From the NCBI RefSeq assembly GCF_018343625.1, contig NZ_JAGYPG010000003.1, positions 251,102 through 315,101 on the forward strand: a DNA stretch of 64,000 nucleotides. Reading direction: 5' to 3'. Below, in pieces: positions 1 through 7,934 of the stretch. Within the stretch, counting starts at the first letter, position 1; each line of letters begins with the position of its first letter. This stretch comes from Lederbergia citri. Lineage in GTDB: Bacteria > Bacillota > Bacilli > Bacillales > Bacillaceae_C. The position numbers and the translations under genes were made by a program. The notes under the pieces were generated by a model, which ran no database searches, was not told the DNA's origin, and saw nothing but the letters and a program-made list of their open reading frames with translations.

Positions 1-265
1 CAGCCCATTGAATCATACTCTTACCAAAGGCAATCGAGACACCAATATAAATTGCAGCCAGTGCATGTGCAACTGTAGCAGTAGCGCCGCGATAAAGATC
101 CACGCTCGTCGCAATTAATAATATTAAATCAATGACTGGGGTAAGGGCTAAGAGAATTAAACCAAGCTTCTTATATTTCAAAATATATCTTGTGACAAGT
201 CCTAAAATAATCAATACCCAAAAACCAATTTCACTCGCTACAATCAACCAAGCTACTAAATTCAA
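1..265 (-). CDS. Partial small integral membrane protein, unknown function
   Basis: The reading frame is open from a TTG start (codon at 265-263) to the window edge, giving about 88 residues, so the C-terminus is missing. A ribosome site (GAGGTG, complement of 271-276) lies 5 nt before the TTG, which decides the start. The visible protein is almost entirely hydrophobic, with three likely membrane helices separated by short basic loops. It is reminiscent of small Bacillus YmcC-type membrane proteins, but I cannot name it with certainty. It is transcribed away from the S51 peptidase gene. Confidence 0.6.
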   Translation of the reverse strand, partial: MNLVAWLIVASEIGFWVLIILGLVTRYILKYKKLGLILLALTPVIDLILLIATSVDLYRGATATVAHALAAIYIGVSIAFGKSMIQWA

Positions 266-488
266 AGAAACACCTCATTTTTCAAGTTACGGATTAAAGT
301 AGATTAGTAATATAACAATAGGTAATTAATACACACTTTTGATATACTTTATTACGCATAATGCCAAAAATGGAACCATCTTCCCTATTATAACGATGGA
401 ATTTGTAATATGAAAAGGCATCGAGAATAAAAAATTCACTAAAAATATTTGAATGATAAAAAAATTGGATGATAAGTAGGTGTAAATA

Positions 489-1148
489 ATGGACAAACAT
501 TTATTTCTTTTCGGTGGCGGACCTCCCTTTACTTTAAACATGGCAAAGTTATTTGTAAGGAAAACTTCCCACTCGAAAGAACCGATCTCCATTTTATTCG
601 TTGAAAGGGACGGCTGGGAGGAATATATGCCGGTTTATACTCAAGCATTGGAGGACTTAGGAATAAACGATTTTCATTACTTGCCTCTTCCTAACATACC
701 AATTGAGCAAGTGATCGAGTGTCTCACCAAAAGCTCAGGAATCATTATTGGGGGCGGGGATACGAATTTATATGCAGATTATATCGTTGAAACTGAAATC
801 TCTAATATTATTAAAGAACGATATAAATCAGGTATCCCGGTTGCGGGATTTTCGGCGGGAGCGTTAATAAGCCTAGAACAATGCATTATTTCCCCTAAAG
901 ATAATGCACAAAACGAATTTCAACAACGAAAAGGTTTGGGACTACTATCAAATGTATTGATAGCCGTACATTTTTCTGAATGGAAAGATGAAGATCATTT
1001 AAGAAATGCCGCAGTTCATTTTAACGGTCATGTCAATTATGGAATTGATGAAAGTACGGGTATGTATTTTTTAAACGGACATCTTGAATCAACTGAAGGT
1101 AAAGGTGTTTATCGTTTAGAAAATGGAATGATAAATAAGATAAATTAA
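489..1148 (+). CDS. Peptidase S51 (dipeptidase E-like) family protein
   Basis: A 219-residue cytoplasmic protein of the peptidase E/cyanophycinase fold, which is related to class I glutamine amidotransferases. The nucleophile elbow GFSAGA is at residues 120-125 with the expected Ser at 122, and a Gly-rich strand ending in GGGD at 88-91 precedes it. Members hydrolyse Asp-X dipeptides or act on unknown small substrates; the substrate here is not evident. Length fits the family (about 210-230). No clear ribosome site precedes the ATG (upstream sequence is GTAGGTGTAAATA), so translation may be weak. A copy of its last 22 codons plus its terminator is duplicated at 2145-2334. Confidence 0.8.
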   Translation: MDKHLFLFGGGPPFTLNMAKLFVRKTSHSKEPISILFVERDGWEEYMPVYTQALEDLGINDFHYLPLPNIPIEQVIECLTKSSGIIIGGGDTNLYADYIVETEISNIIKERYKSGIPVAGFSAGALISLEQCIISPKDNAQNEFQQRKGLGLLSNVLIAVHFSEWKDEDHLRNAAVHFNGHVNYGIDESTGMYFLNGHLESTEGKGVYRLENGMINKIN

Positions 1149-1156
1149 CAAGATTC

Positions 1157-1200
1157 AATAACCAGTCGGAAGGTAGATAAGCCAACTGGTTATTTTATTT
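1157..1200 (+). terminator. Rho-independent terminator of the S51 peptidase gene
   Basis: Arms AATAACCAGT (1157-1166) and ACTGGTTATT (1185-1194) form a 10-bp stem followed by a T-rich tail, starting 9 nt after the stop codon. It is contained in the 190-bp segment that is duplicated downstream. Confidence 0.75.
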
Positions 1201-1293
1201 GGCTCTTTCCCAAACATAGTTGCAATTAGATGTAAATCTAAATAACGAGAAATAGATTTTATCCTTGGAAAATAGAAACCCATAATAAATATC

Positions 1294-1911
1294 TTATTTT
1301 AGAAAATAATTTGAAATATTGAATATCCCATGCAGTAAAATGCTTGGATAAATCGATTCTGTTTTTTGACGAATCCAAGAAAAGATTAATCCAAGTAAAA
1401 ATGTAAACACGCCATATGAAACTGCATCTGTCATTGTACTACCATTTGCCAAAGATCCTAAAAAATGAATAGTACCGAAACCTACTGATGAATACCAAAA
1501 GCCAAACTGTTTTTGGACAAACCCTCTCCAAAATAGTTCTTCTGAAATGGATACAAAAAACAGTTGAAATAAAATGGTACTTAAAGAGGGTACGTAAAAT
1601 TGTAATATTCCTTTTGAAAAATAATCAGCCAATTTGGTTAGAAAAAGAACACTAAGTGAAATTAAACTATACCAAATCAAATTTTCTTTCCATTTGCCCA
1701 ATTTTAAACCCATTTCTCTTACTTTACTTTTTGTTAAACTACCAAGCAAAATAAATAACAGTAGATTAAAAGAAACGCCAATGTAATTCCATTCCCATAC
1801 ATCTCTTTGCCATTCCATCAAGCTAAAACCATTTATAGAAATGAACGCTGGAACCGAAAGACACAAAAATAAAGCGATAATTAAAAGGAAAAAATATGTT
1901 ATTTTCTTCAA
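1294..1911 (-). CDS. CPBP family intramembrane metalloprotease
   Basis: A 205-residue polytopic membrane protein of the CPBP (CAAX protease/bacteriocin-processing) family. The diagnostic motif EELFWRG is at residues 124-130 (Glu124, Glu125, Arg129). Conserved His residues follow at 149 (IHFLG) and 194 (LHGIFN), giving the full putative zinc site. In bacteria such proteins often process small peptides or confer bacteriocin immunity; no peptide gene is visible next door. The start is TTG with AGGAGAT a few bases upstream. The gene sits between the two copies of a 190-bp duplication, so it may have arrived or been copied with that rearrangement. Confidence 0.85.
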   Translation of the reverse strand: MKKITYFFLLIIALFLCLSVPAFISINGFSLMEWQRDVWEWNYIGVSFNLLLFILLGSLTKSKVREMGLKLGKWKENLIWYSLISLSVLFLTKLADYFSKGILQFYVPSLSTILFQLFFVSISEELFWRGFVQKQFGFWYSSVGFGTIHFLGSLANGSTMTDAVSYGVFTFLLGLIFSWIRQKTESIYPSILLHGIFNISNYFLK

Positions 1912-2040
1912 GCTAACATCTCCTGTTATAAAAAGTAATTTGTCATCACTCTATTAAATTTAAAATACAAAAAGCTTAAATTCATTATTCAATTCATCAT
2001 AAAATGAAAATACCACAGTCCAAAAGACCTTGGTAGCCCC

Positions 2041-2143
2041 TTAGCCTATAACAATAATAAAAGCGACATTAGATGGACTACGCTGATCAGGTTTTAAACC
2101 AAGTTCTTTCAAGGCCAATTGTCTGGCCATTTGCTGCAGGAAC
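2041..2143 (-). pseudogene. Possible C-terminal gene remnant
   Basis: On the minus strand one frame is open for about 33 codons and ends at a TAA (complement of 2041-2043), with a protein-like ending (ALKELGLKPDQ...FIIVIG). It starts at the edge of the duplicated segment and has no start signal of its own, so it looks like the tail of a deleted gene. I do not recognise the parent. Confidence 0.25.
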
Positions 2144-2144
2144 G

Positions 2145-2334
2145 ATCTTGAAATCAACTGAAGGTAAAGGTATATAGTTTAGAAAATAGAATGATAAATA
2201 AGATAAATTAACATGATTCAATAACCAGCCGGAAGATGCATAAGCCAACTGGTTATTTTATTTGGCTCTTTTCCCAAACATTGTTGCTTTTAGATGTAAA
2301 TCTAAATAACGGGAAATAGATTTTATCCTTGGAA
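2145..2334 (+). repeat. Second copy of a 190-bp duplication (tail of S51 gene plus terminator)
   Basis: This segment matches 1081-1270 over its whole 190-bp length with scattered substitutions and small indels. It carries the last codons of the S51 peptidase gene, its stop, and its AACCAG/CTGGTT terminator, but the coding part is broken (a frameshift near its start and an in-frame TAG). The two copies bracket the CPBP protease gene. Together with the remnant at 2041-2143 this accounts for the 545-bp gene-free stretch 1912-2456. Confidence 0.8.
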
Positions 2335-2456
2335 CTGATATTAAAATGGGAAAAGAGCTACCGGCTAAATAAGAACCGCTAAACTTCCTTATTAGGAGTA
2401 AAAGCCTGCTCTTGGGCTTTTACAAAAACAATAAACTTTAAAAAATAGCCTTTTAT

Positions 2457-3374
2457 TTAAATCGAAGAAAGTTTATCTTTTATCATTTCATATGCCGCTT
2501 TATCTTCCTTTTTTGCAAAAAATCTCAGAGCATCTATCCCCTTAAAAAGCATGCCGCACTTTAAACGTTCTCTAAAATAAGGTATATCTTCACCTGCTTT
2601 ATTCCAGGTATGGCGAAAAACTTTAGGGATTTGTAACTGTGGAGCCCAGAAGTGTAGGTTAGCAAGATCGAACATAAAGTCCCCATACATTGCCATCTCC
2701 CAATCAACAATGCCGGTAATATTCTTACCGTCTGAAATAATATTTCCTAAGTGGAAATCTCCATGAACGAGATACTTTTCCTTAGGTGCATACAATGATA
2801 ATTCCATCATCATTTCGTAATAATAGTCAAAAACCTCTTTTTCTAAGAAACTATGATCAAAGAGTGTGTACCAATCCTTCCAAAACCCATCCTGATCTTT
2901 CTGAAAAAACGATTCAATATATTCTTGCCACGTATCAAATGCTCCTTCTCCATAATGGTTAACTGCTCCATATTTTTCAGATGAATCGATTGGAATCTCA
3001 GTCATTTTCTTATATTCAATAACTAGTGAAGGTAAAATCTTCTTGATCTCATCTTCGGGATAGGCAACCAACGATTGTCCAGAAGCTTTTTCTGATATTG
3101 AAAAAAATAAATCATTGAACTTACCATTTCTTTCAATTCGTGGAATGGGGATCCCCAACATTGATAGTTTTTGATACAAATACTCGTCTTTTATAAACCG
3201 TTCGCCATTGTTATTAAAATGAATAACATATGCTCTGCCTTTATATTGATAGCTAAAGACTTTGCTCAATTCTCCGAAGTTAATGGATTCAACATTAGAA
3301 ACAGCATCTTCCATTATTTTTTCTATTATCGTATGTGCAGTATGTAAATCCATATCTAATTTAAAAGATTTCAT
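2457..3374 (-). CDS. APH-family phosphotransferase (aminoglycoside phosphotransferase-like kinase)
   Basis: A 305-residue protein with the APH/choline-kinase fold. The catalytic loop HGDFHLGN is at residues 204-211 (Asp206 as catalytic base, Asn211 as metal ligand) and the DFG-equivalent IVDWE is at 222-226. An N-terminal ATP-binding lobe precedes it. The family phosphorylates antibiotics or small hydroxyl metabolites with ATP or GTP; the substrate cannot be told from sequence, and resistance should not be assumed. The start codon is ATG with GAGGTGG 9 nt upstream. It is a single gene, divergent from the PadR operon. Confidence 0.8.
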   Translation of the reverse strand: MKSFKLDMDLHTAHTIIEKIMEDAVSNVESINFGELSKVFSYQYKGRAYVIHFNNNGERFIKDEYLYQKLSMLGIPIPRIERNGKFNDLFFSISEKASGQSLVAYPEDEIKKILPSLVIEYKKMTEIPIDSSEKYGAVNHYGEGAFDTWQEYIESFFQKDQDGFWKDWYTLFDHSFLEKEVFDYYYEMMMELSLYAPKEKYLVHGDFHLGNIISDGKNITGIVDWEMAMYGDFMFDLANLHFWAPQLQIPKVFRHTWNKAGEDIPYFRERLKCGMLFKGIDALRFFAKKEDKAAYEMIKDKLSSI

Positions 3375-3445
3375 TATTCTAATCCACCTCTCTTCTGTGA
3401 TTATACCAATTATGAATGTTAATTAATGATTTTTTTAAAAAGTAC

Positions 3446-3475
3446 TTCAACACACATAGTAATATGTGATACAAT
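3446..3475 (+). promoter_or_regulatory. padR promoter with palindromic operator between -35 and -10
   Basis: The -35 is TTCAAC (3446-3451) and the -10 is TACAAT (3470-3475), spaced 18 bp. The spacer contains the perfect inverted repeat CACATA (3453-3458), GTAA, TATGTG (3463-3468). PadR family sites are typically ATGT/ACAT palindromes, so this is a likely autoregulatory operator. A repressor here would block RNA polymerase directly. Confidence 0.6.
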
Positions 3476-3497
3476 GCAAAATAAGAGGAGGGTTATT

Positions 3498-3854
3498 ATG
3501 GATAATGCTACTCCCATCAGCAGCGATTTGATTCGGGGTCACATTGATACGATCATATTGCGCGTTTTATCTGAAGGGGATAATTACGGATACGAAATCA
3601 TTAAAACTATTTTTGAAAAAAGTAATGGAACATTTGAATTGAAAGAGCCATCTCTCTATACAAGCTTGAAAAGATTGGAGAAACAAAAATTGATTGAGGC
3701 TTACTGGGGCGACGAAAGCCAAGGTGGAAGGCGAAAGTATTATAAAATCACGGATGCCGGAATAGTTGCTTATAAAGAAGCTGTAGATTTATGGATGAAT
3801 GCAAAGGAATTGATTGATTTATTGATTGTAAAGAGGGGTGAGAATGATGAATGA
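3498..3854 (+). CDS. PadR family transcriptional regulator
   Basis: A 118-residue PadR-type winged-helix repressor. The core runs from IRGHIDTIILRVL through YGYEIIKTI to the wing (SLYTSLKRLEKQKLIEAYW, then GGRRKYYKIT). The ATG at 3498 is chosen because GGAGGG lies 6 nt before it; an upstream in-frame codon at 3426 has no ribosome site and would precede the promoter. It overlaps the next gene by 11 bp, the common layout in which a PadR gene is cotranscribed with a membrane protein carrying an N-terminal HAAS/DUF1700-like helix bundle. Its target is probably its own promoter. Confidence 0.85.
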   Translation: MDNATPISSDLIRGHIDTIILRVLSEGDNYGYEIIKTIFEKSNGTFELKEPSLYTSLKRLEKQKLIEAYWGDESQGGRRKYYKITDAGIVAYKEAVDLWMNAKELIDLLIVKRGENDE

Positions 3855-4524
3855 ATTAAAGGTTTATGTTGATCATTTGTTTAAAAAATATAAAAATCAT
3901 CGTGATATCGAAGAATTGAAGGAAGAAATTATAGGGAATTTAGAGGCAAAGGTTTCTCATCTCATCGCAGAAGGTGTAGATGAAAAAAGTGCAATAATAA
4001 AAGCAAAAAACAGCATTACCAATATTGATGACCTTATCGATAGTAATAAATCTGTGAAAATCAATGAATTTATGTATAAAGCCTTTCAAATTGCTTTTTT
4101 ATATTTCATCATAGCTTGGATTGTCACGATTCCCTTTACACTTATGAGAATAGGGATACTGGTTAATTATTTACTATTATTTATTGTCCTTGTACTTTTC
4201 GTTGTTTACTTGATTGTAGGAAAGCTGTTCAAGAGCAACCAGGATAAAGTTGTAACATTGAATATAGCATCCTTCATGAAAACAAAAAAGATAATATGGC
4301 TACTTTGGGCGATTTTCATTTTTATTACTTGGGGCTATCTTTCTGCGATATTGTTTGGAAGTAATATATGGTTTTCAAGACCTATTCATATCGACGGACC
4401 CTATCAATTCGGGGTATTAGTGGCTAGATACGCCTTACCATTTATAACAATTATCTTCCCGCTTATTTTTTCAGCTTGGGAAAGATTAATATCGCAAATT
4501 GAAGTGGGGGAGCAACATGAGTAA
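3844..4524 (+). CDS. DUF1700/HAAS-type membrane protein paired with PadR
   Basis: About 226 residues. The N-terminal ~70 residues form a charged helix pair (YVDHLFKKYKNHRDIEELKEEI...KAKNSI) typical of the HAAS/permease-prefix domain found next to PadR genes. Four or five hydrophobic segments follow. The ATG at 3844 (or 3847) is preferred over GTG 3838 because AGGGG at 3834-3838 serves as ribosome site. It overlaps padR upstream and the DUF4825-like gene downstream by 8 bp, so all three are translationally coupled. In this family the helical domain is thought to relay a signal between membrane protein and regulator; that is inference here. Confidence 0.7.
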   Translation: MMNELKVYVDHLFKKYKNHRDIEELKEEIIGNLEAKVSHLIAEGVDEKSAIIKAKNSITNIDDLIDSNKSVKINEFMYKAFQIAFLYFIIAWIVTIPFTLMRIGILVNYLLLFIVLVLFVVYLIVGKLFKSNQDKVVTLNIASFMKTKKIIWLLWAIFIFITWGYLSAILFGSNIWFSRPIHIDGPYQFGVLVARYALPFITIIFPLIFSAWERLISQIEVGEQHE

Positions 4525-5071
4525 ATTGGGAAACTGGATTATCGGGTTATTTGTCCTTGGTGTAATTCTGTTTGTCGTCGTTCAATTCGTGGTCATTCCA
4601 AAGCAAAACGCAGAAGCTGAACAATATTTAATTGATCAAAATAAGCCGCTTACACATGATTTAGAGTATATAAAGCAATATAAAAATCCTTATATGGGGA
4701 ATGCGAGCAACATCACCAATCTTTTTCGTCATCTGCCATTAAATGATACGTTGAAGGACTTTGAAATAAAATCCGAAGAGTTGACTGTGATGGTTAATTT
4801 TACTAAGAAAACGACTGACATCAACCAGCAATTATTGAATCAATCTCTTATCTATAACTCTACTGCTGCTTTCGCTTTAATCGATAATCTTGAAAAAATT
4901 GAATATCGTTTTTTAGATCAGACCATTGAAGTAGAAAGACAAAGCGTTGAAAGCCAATATCAGAATTTTAACGAATTGACCGAGAGTACAAAAACTTGGA
5001 ATGAAAAAGTTCGAAATCCGTTAAAGAGTCCTCAATATGTAGAGGATTTTATAAAAGAAATTATGAATTAA
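4517..5071 (+). CDS. Membrane-anchored DUF4825-like protein
   Basis: A 184-residue protein with one N-terminal membrane helix (residues ~7-27) and an extracytoplasmic domain containing the NPYMGNASNI...LFRHLPL pattern I associate with DUF4825. It has no lipobox Cys. ATG 4517 is used because GTGGGGGAG precedes it; the longer in-frame TTG at 4499 lies inside that region. It is the third gene of the padR operon. Function is unknown; its position suggests an extracellular sensing or modulating partner of the membrane protein upstream. Confidence 0.65.
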   Translation: MSKLGNWIIGLFVLGVILFVVVQFVVIPKQNAEAEQYLIDQNKPLTHDLEYIKQYKNPYMGNASNITNLFRHLPLNDTLKDFEIKSEELTVMVNFTKKTTDINQQLLNQSLIYNSTAAFALIDNLEKIEYRFLDQTIEVERQSVESQYQNFNELTESTKTWNEKVRNPLKSPQYVEDFIKEIMN

Positions 5072-5101
5072 AACACGAAACAAAAGAGGAAGGGAGAGAC
5101 G

Positions 5102-5173
5102 ATGCAAGCTTTCATCTACCCGCTACTCTATTACTTATTCAATTCCAAAACAACAAACCCCTTCAGTGCCTAA
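5102..5173 (+). CDS. Possible 23-residue hydrophobic peptide
   Basis: An ATG at 5102 is preceded by a strong purine-rich ribosome site (GAGGAAGGGAGA) and opens a 23-codon frame rich in aromatic and aliphatic residues (IYPLLYYLF core). Its stop codon falls inside the loop of the terminator at 5158-5183. It would be the fourth cistron of the padR operon. With no homolog in view this is only a candidate. Confidence 0.3.
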   Translation: MQAFIYPLLYYLFNSKTTNPFSA

Positions 5174-5192
5174 GCCGAAGGGGAATGATTTT
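5158..5192 (+). terminator. Terminator of the padR-DUF1700-DUF4825 operon
   Basis: Stem CCCCTTC (5158-5164) with GAAGGGG (5177-5183), followed by an interrupted T tract. No gene lies between it and the convergent exosporium-like gene. Confidence 0.65.
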
Positions 5193-5268
5193 ATTTTTTG
5201 ATACTTTAATCAGACTAATATCTTCGCTCATTTAGATTTTGACCCTGCTTTAATCCACGACTCAGTCA

Positions 5269-5694
5269 TTATGAACGAGCAATTGCTAAACCACTAAAGG
5301 ATATAGGGCCAACTACAGCAGCTTCCGTTCCCCTTGTTATATTTTCAACAGTTACTTGATAAGTATGGATACCTTTTCTCACATTCGTATCTATCGCTTG
5401 GAATGTTTCTACATAGTTTACCTCAGAGGTAGGATCTGATTCTACTCCTACTTGAGTCTTAAAGATTTGTCTTCCGTCACGGAAGATCCTAAACAAAAGT
5501 TGTGATGTACCAGTAACACCACGTACTCCAACTGTTGAAATTAATTCTACACGATTGTTGGTTGCATTACTTCGAGGAATAGTTATACGAATAGTTGCTA
5601 ATGTAGTTCTAAAAGGAGAATGAGGTATACTAAGATTAACTTGATTAACTCTGCTAGCGGGTTGTGTTGCTTGGTAATCAATAATACTAACCAT
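5269..5694 (-). CDS. Exosporium protein C-like spore surface protein
   Basis: A 141-residue beta-rich protein without signal peptide or membrane helix. The opening (SIIDYQATQP) and the later GVRGVTG...LLFRIFRDG...FKTQVGVES and VVGPISFSGLAI stretches resemble what I remember of the Bacillus cereus-group exosporium protein ExsC. Such proteins are made in the mother cell and deposited on the spore surface. ATG 5694 is chosen because AAGGAGGTGG lies 6 nt upstream; the frame runs further 5' but without a better start. I could not identify a sigma-K promoter confidently. Single gene, convergent with the padR operon. Confidence 0.5.
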   Translation of the reverse strand: MVSIIDYQATQPASRVNQVNLSIPHSPFRTTLATIRITIPRSNATNNRVELISTVGVRGVTGTSQLLFRIFRDGRQIFKTQVGVESDPTSEVNYVETFQAIDTNVRKGIHTYQVTVENITRGTEAAVVGPISFSGLAIARS

Positions 5695-5875
5695 TACAGC
5701 CACCTCCTTAACGTAATACAAATAAAATACGCAATTAAGAAGAAGTGGCTTGGATATTCTAATTATAGTAATGGGTAAAAGTAGTCGAAAAATGAAAAAA
5801 GGGCTACGATCTTTATAATAATTGTATTTATATAGACTATTTTGTTGAACTATCACGGCAAATTAATCTTTTGAA

Positions 5876-6502
5876 TTAAACCTCAAGTACCTTATAAATT
5901 TTGAGTACTCTTTTTAATTGGGGTGCCGTAAGCTCGTTTTCTCTTTTTTTTAGCACGGCTAAAAATTGCTCTTTATTGTAGTCTGTTACTGCAAAGATAG
6001 TACTTTCGGAATGTTGAGGGATTTCCTTTGGTCTACAGGTTTCCAAATGAGTGAGTAAAAACGGAAAAATTCGTTTATTGTTTTGATCATTTACTGCCGC
6101 TAATTTAGCCAGGGTTAACACGCCTTTATCAATCGTAATAACAGAGCCAGTTTTCATTGCAGAAAATAATGTTTCAATATGTTCCATAATAATCTCGGAT
6201 GACACTTGTGCAATGGTTGATATTGCAGTCATCGCTCCCCAGACTAAACGATTATTACGACTTTTTAGAAGTTCTATGAAAATCAAAGCGTACTCACTAA
6301 TAAGTTCTGGCTCAATTTCTCCAATTTCATATGCTACTTTTATACAATCCTGTTGAATCTTTTTATCCTTATTTGATAAATTCTGAATAACTTCTTTAAT
6401 ACCATCATGATTACTTGTGTTAACTAGTTCGTGTGCAAGTTCAATATTAGGCTCTTCATCCTTACGATTAAGTTGTGTAGCTAACTTTTTTATGATCGTC
6501 AT
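5876..6502 (-). CDS. HEAT-repeat-like helical protein, unknown function
   Basis: A 208-residue, all-helical cytoplasmic protein with repeating ~35-40-residue units of HEAT/armadillo type (for example LIFIELLKSRNNRLVWGAMTAIS and IMEHIETLFSAMKTGS...GVLTLAKLAA). Such scaffolds bind proteins or nucleic acid (AlkD-type glycosylases are a distant relative), but no catalytic residues stand out. The start ATG at 6502 has GAGGGA upstream. It is followed on the same strand by the spore-surface-like gene after ~180 bp; no shared operon is obvious. Confidence 0.6.
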   Translation of the reverse strand: MTIIKKLATQLNRKDEEPNIELAHELVNTSNHDGIKEVIQNLSNKDKKIQQDCIKVAYEIGEIEPELISEYALIFIELLKSRNNRLVWGAMTAISTIAQVSSEIIMEHIETLFSAMKTGSVITIDKGVLTLAKLAAVNDQNNKRIFPFLLTHLETCRPKEIPQHSESTIFAVTDYNKEQFLAVLKKRENELTAPQLKRVLKIYKVLEV

Positions 6503-6576
6503 AATAATCCCTCTTTTGTTATCCAGAAAAAGACTGCCGAATAAACTCAACAGCCTTTTTCCTTAATAATAGGTTG

Positions 6577-7779
6577 TTAAGCCGTAGCTTTATCAACTAC
6601 TTCACTTGCCCCTTTTCGATAGTAAAAGATAGCCCCCATTAATACGACAAGAAGGAACCCAAATAATACAAGTGTCCATAAAGTAACCGAAATAGGGAAT
6701 CGATCAATCATTACACCTGCTATTTTAGGTAGGAAGGCTCCGCCTAAACCACCCATCGCAACGAGTAAGCTTGTCGTCCATTCTTCCAACCCAGCTGAAT
6801 TTTCGTTAATGATTAACAATCCAATAGAGAAAATACCGCCCATCAATAACCCTGTTAAAAAGATTGCCGCGTAACTAATGATGGTAGAAGGTGAAACGGC
6901 AAAAAGGATTAAAGCGAAAAATTGCCCTATGCAGCTGATGATGAAAAGCTTTACATATCCAATTTTATCAATAATGAATGTCATGCAAAGTCTTCCAATC
7001 GTCATTGCTAACCAGAAAACAGTTATACTTAGTGCTAGTGAGGAAGCGTCTAAATTGGTTGTTTTACCTAAAATTGTAGGTAAGTAGTTTGGAAGTACCA
7101 TTTCTGTACCCACATACATAAAGAAAAAGAATGCTCCAATAACCAATAACGGAATTTGTTTTCGCGGATATCGGCTTCTACTTATCTTATCTTTATTCTC
7201 TGTACGTTCTTTCACCTGCTTTTTTAAAATAGGATCCATTTCTCCGAATGATAGAAAGAACCAGCCAATTAACGTTACGCTAGTAATAATGGCGACAGTT
7301 GTAAAAGAGGCATTCCACATGCCATTTAAAATAAAAAATGCGGAAATGATTGGTATAACGAGTGCACCCACTCCAAAAAACACTTCTGTCAGTACAAGAG
7401 TGGAAGCTTTTCTTTCCTTTAAATGTCCGACGATTAGTGCCGCCACAATCGTTTCTGCAATACCAATACCAGCTCCGCCAATTGGAGCAGTAACTAATAA
7501 TAAGTCCCACTTCGGAACAGAGCCTAATACAAATTGGGCAATAGCGAAGCAAAGCAATGCTATGGAAAGGGTCATTTTACGACCAATCGCCTTTACAATC
7601 GCTGGTGCAAATAATACCCCGACTAAAAAGCCCATAAATTGATTCATAATGAGCTGGCCGCCATCTCCGTAATGAATACCGTATGATTGCACCATAGGTT
7701 CTAAAACTGTACCAATGATAATATGGCCAAACCCATTCAAACAATAGATGAGGCAAGCAAAAAATACAAATCGTTTCAT
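6577..7779 (-). CDS. MFS transporter
   Basis: A 400-residue major facilitator superfamily permease with about 12 membrane helices and the cytoplasmic loop signature after helix 2 (AIVKAIGRKMTL). The domain halves are separated by a charged loop around residues 185-205. Length is normal. The GGAGA ribosome site precedes ATG 7779. It lies 74 bp upstream of the HEAT-like gene on the same strand, so they may share a transcript. The substrate is unknown; the FucP-like overall pattern allows a sugar or drug role. Confidence 0.8.
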   Translation of the reverse strand: MKRFVFFACLIYCLNGFGHIIIGTVLEPMVQSYGIHYGDGGQLIMNQFMGFLVGVLFAPAIVKAIGRKMTLSIALLCFAIAQFVLGSVPKWDLLLVTAPIGGAGIGIAETIVAALIVGHLKERKASTLVLTEVFFGVGALVIPIISAFFILNGMWNASFTTVAIITSVTLIGWFFLSFGEMDPILKKQVKERTENKDKISRSRYPRKQIPLLVIGAFFFFMYVGTEMVLPNYLPTILGKTTNLDASSLALSITVFWLAMTIGRLCMTFIIDKIGYVKLFIISCIGQFFALILFAVSPSTIISYAAIFLTGLLMGGIFSIGLLIINENSAGLEEWTTSLLVAMGGLGGAFLPKIAGVMIDRFPISVTLWTLVLFGFLLVVLMGAIFYYRKGASEVVDKATA

Positions 7780-7934
7780 ATAATTCTCCTATACAATTAA
7801 TGTCCACGTTATCTTATCATTGAAGATGAAAAAGGTCTATATAAGAAACTATAATAGAAAAAAGGAGTATATGGAGGTTGTATGGAATGTAAATATAATC
7901 TAAATCTTATAGATTGAAAAAAGGCGGTTGTTAG

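Noticed and set aside
2457..3374. Calling this a defined aminoglycoside-resistance gene
   Set aside because: Only the general APH fold motifs are visible. Similarity to a specific resistance enzyme cannot be judged without a search. The same holds for 7935-8861.
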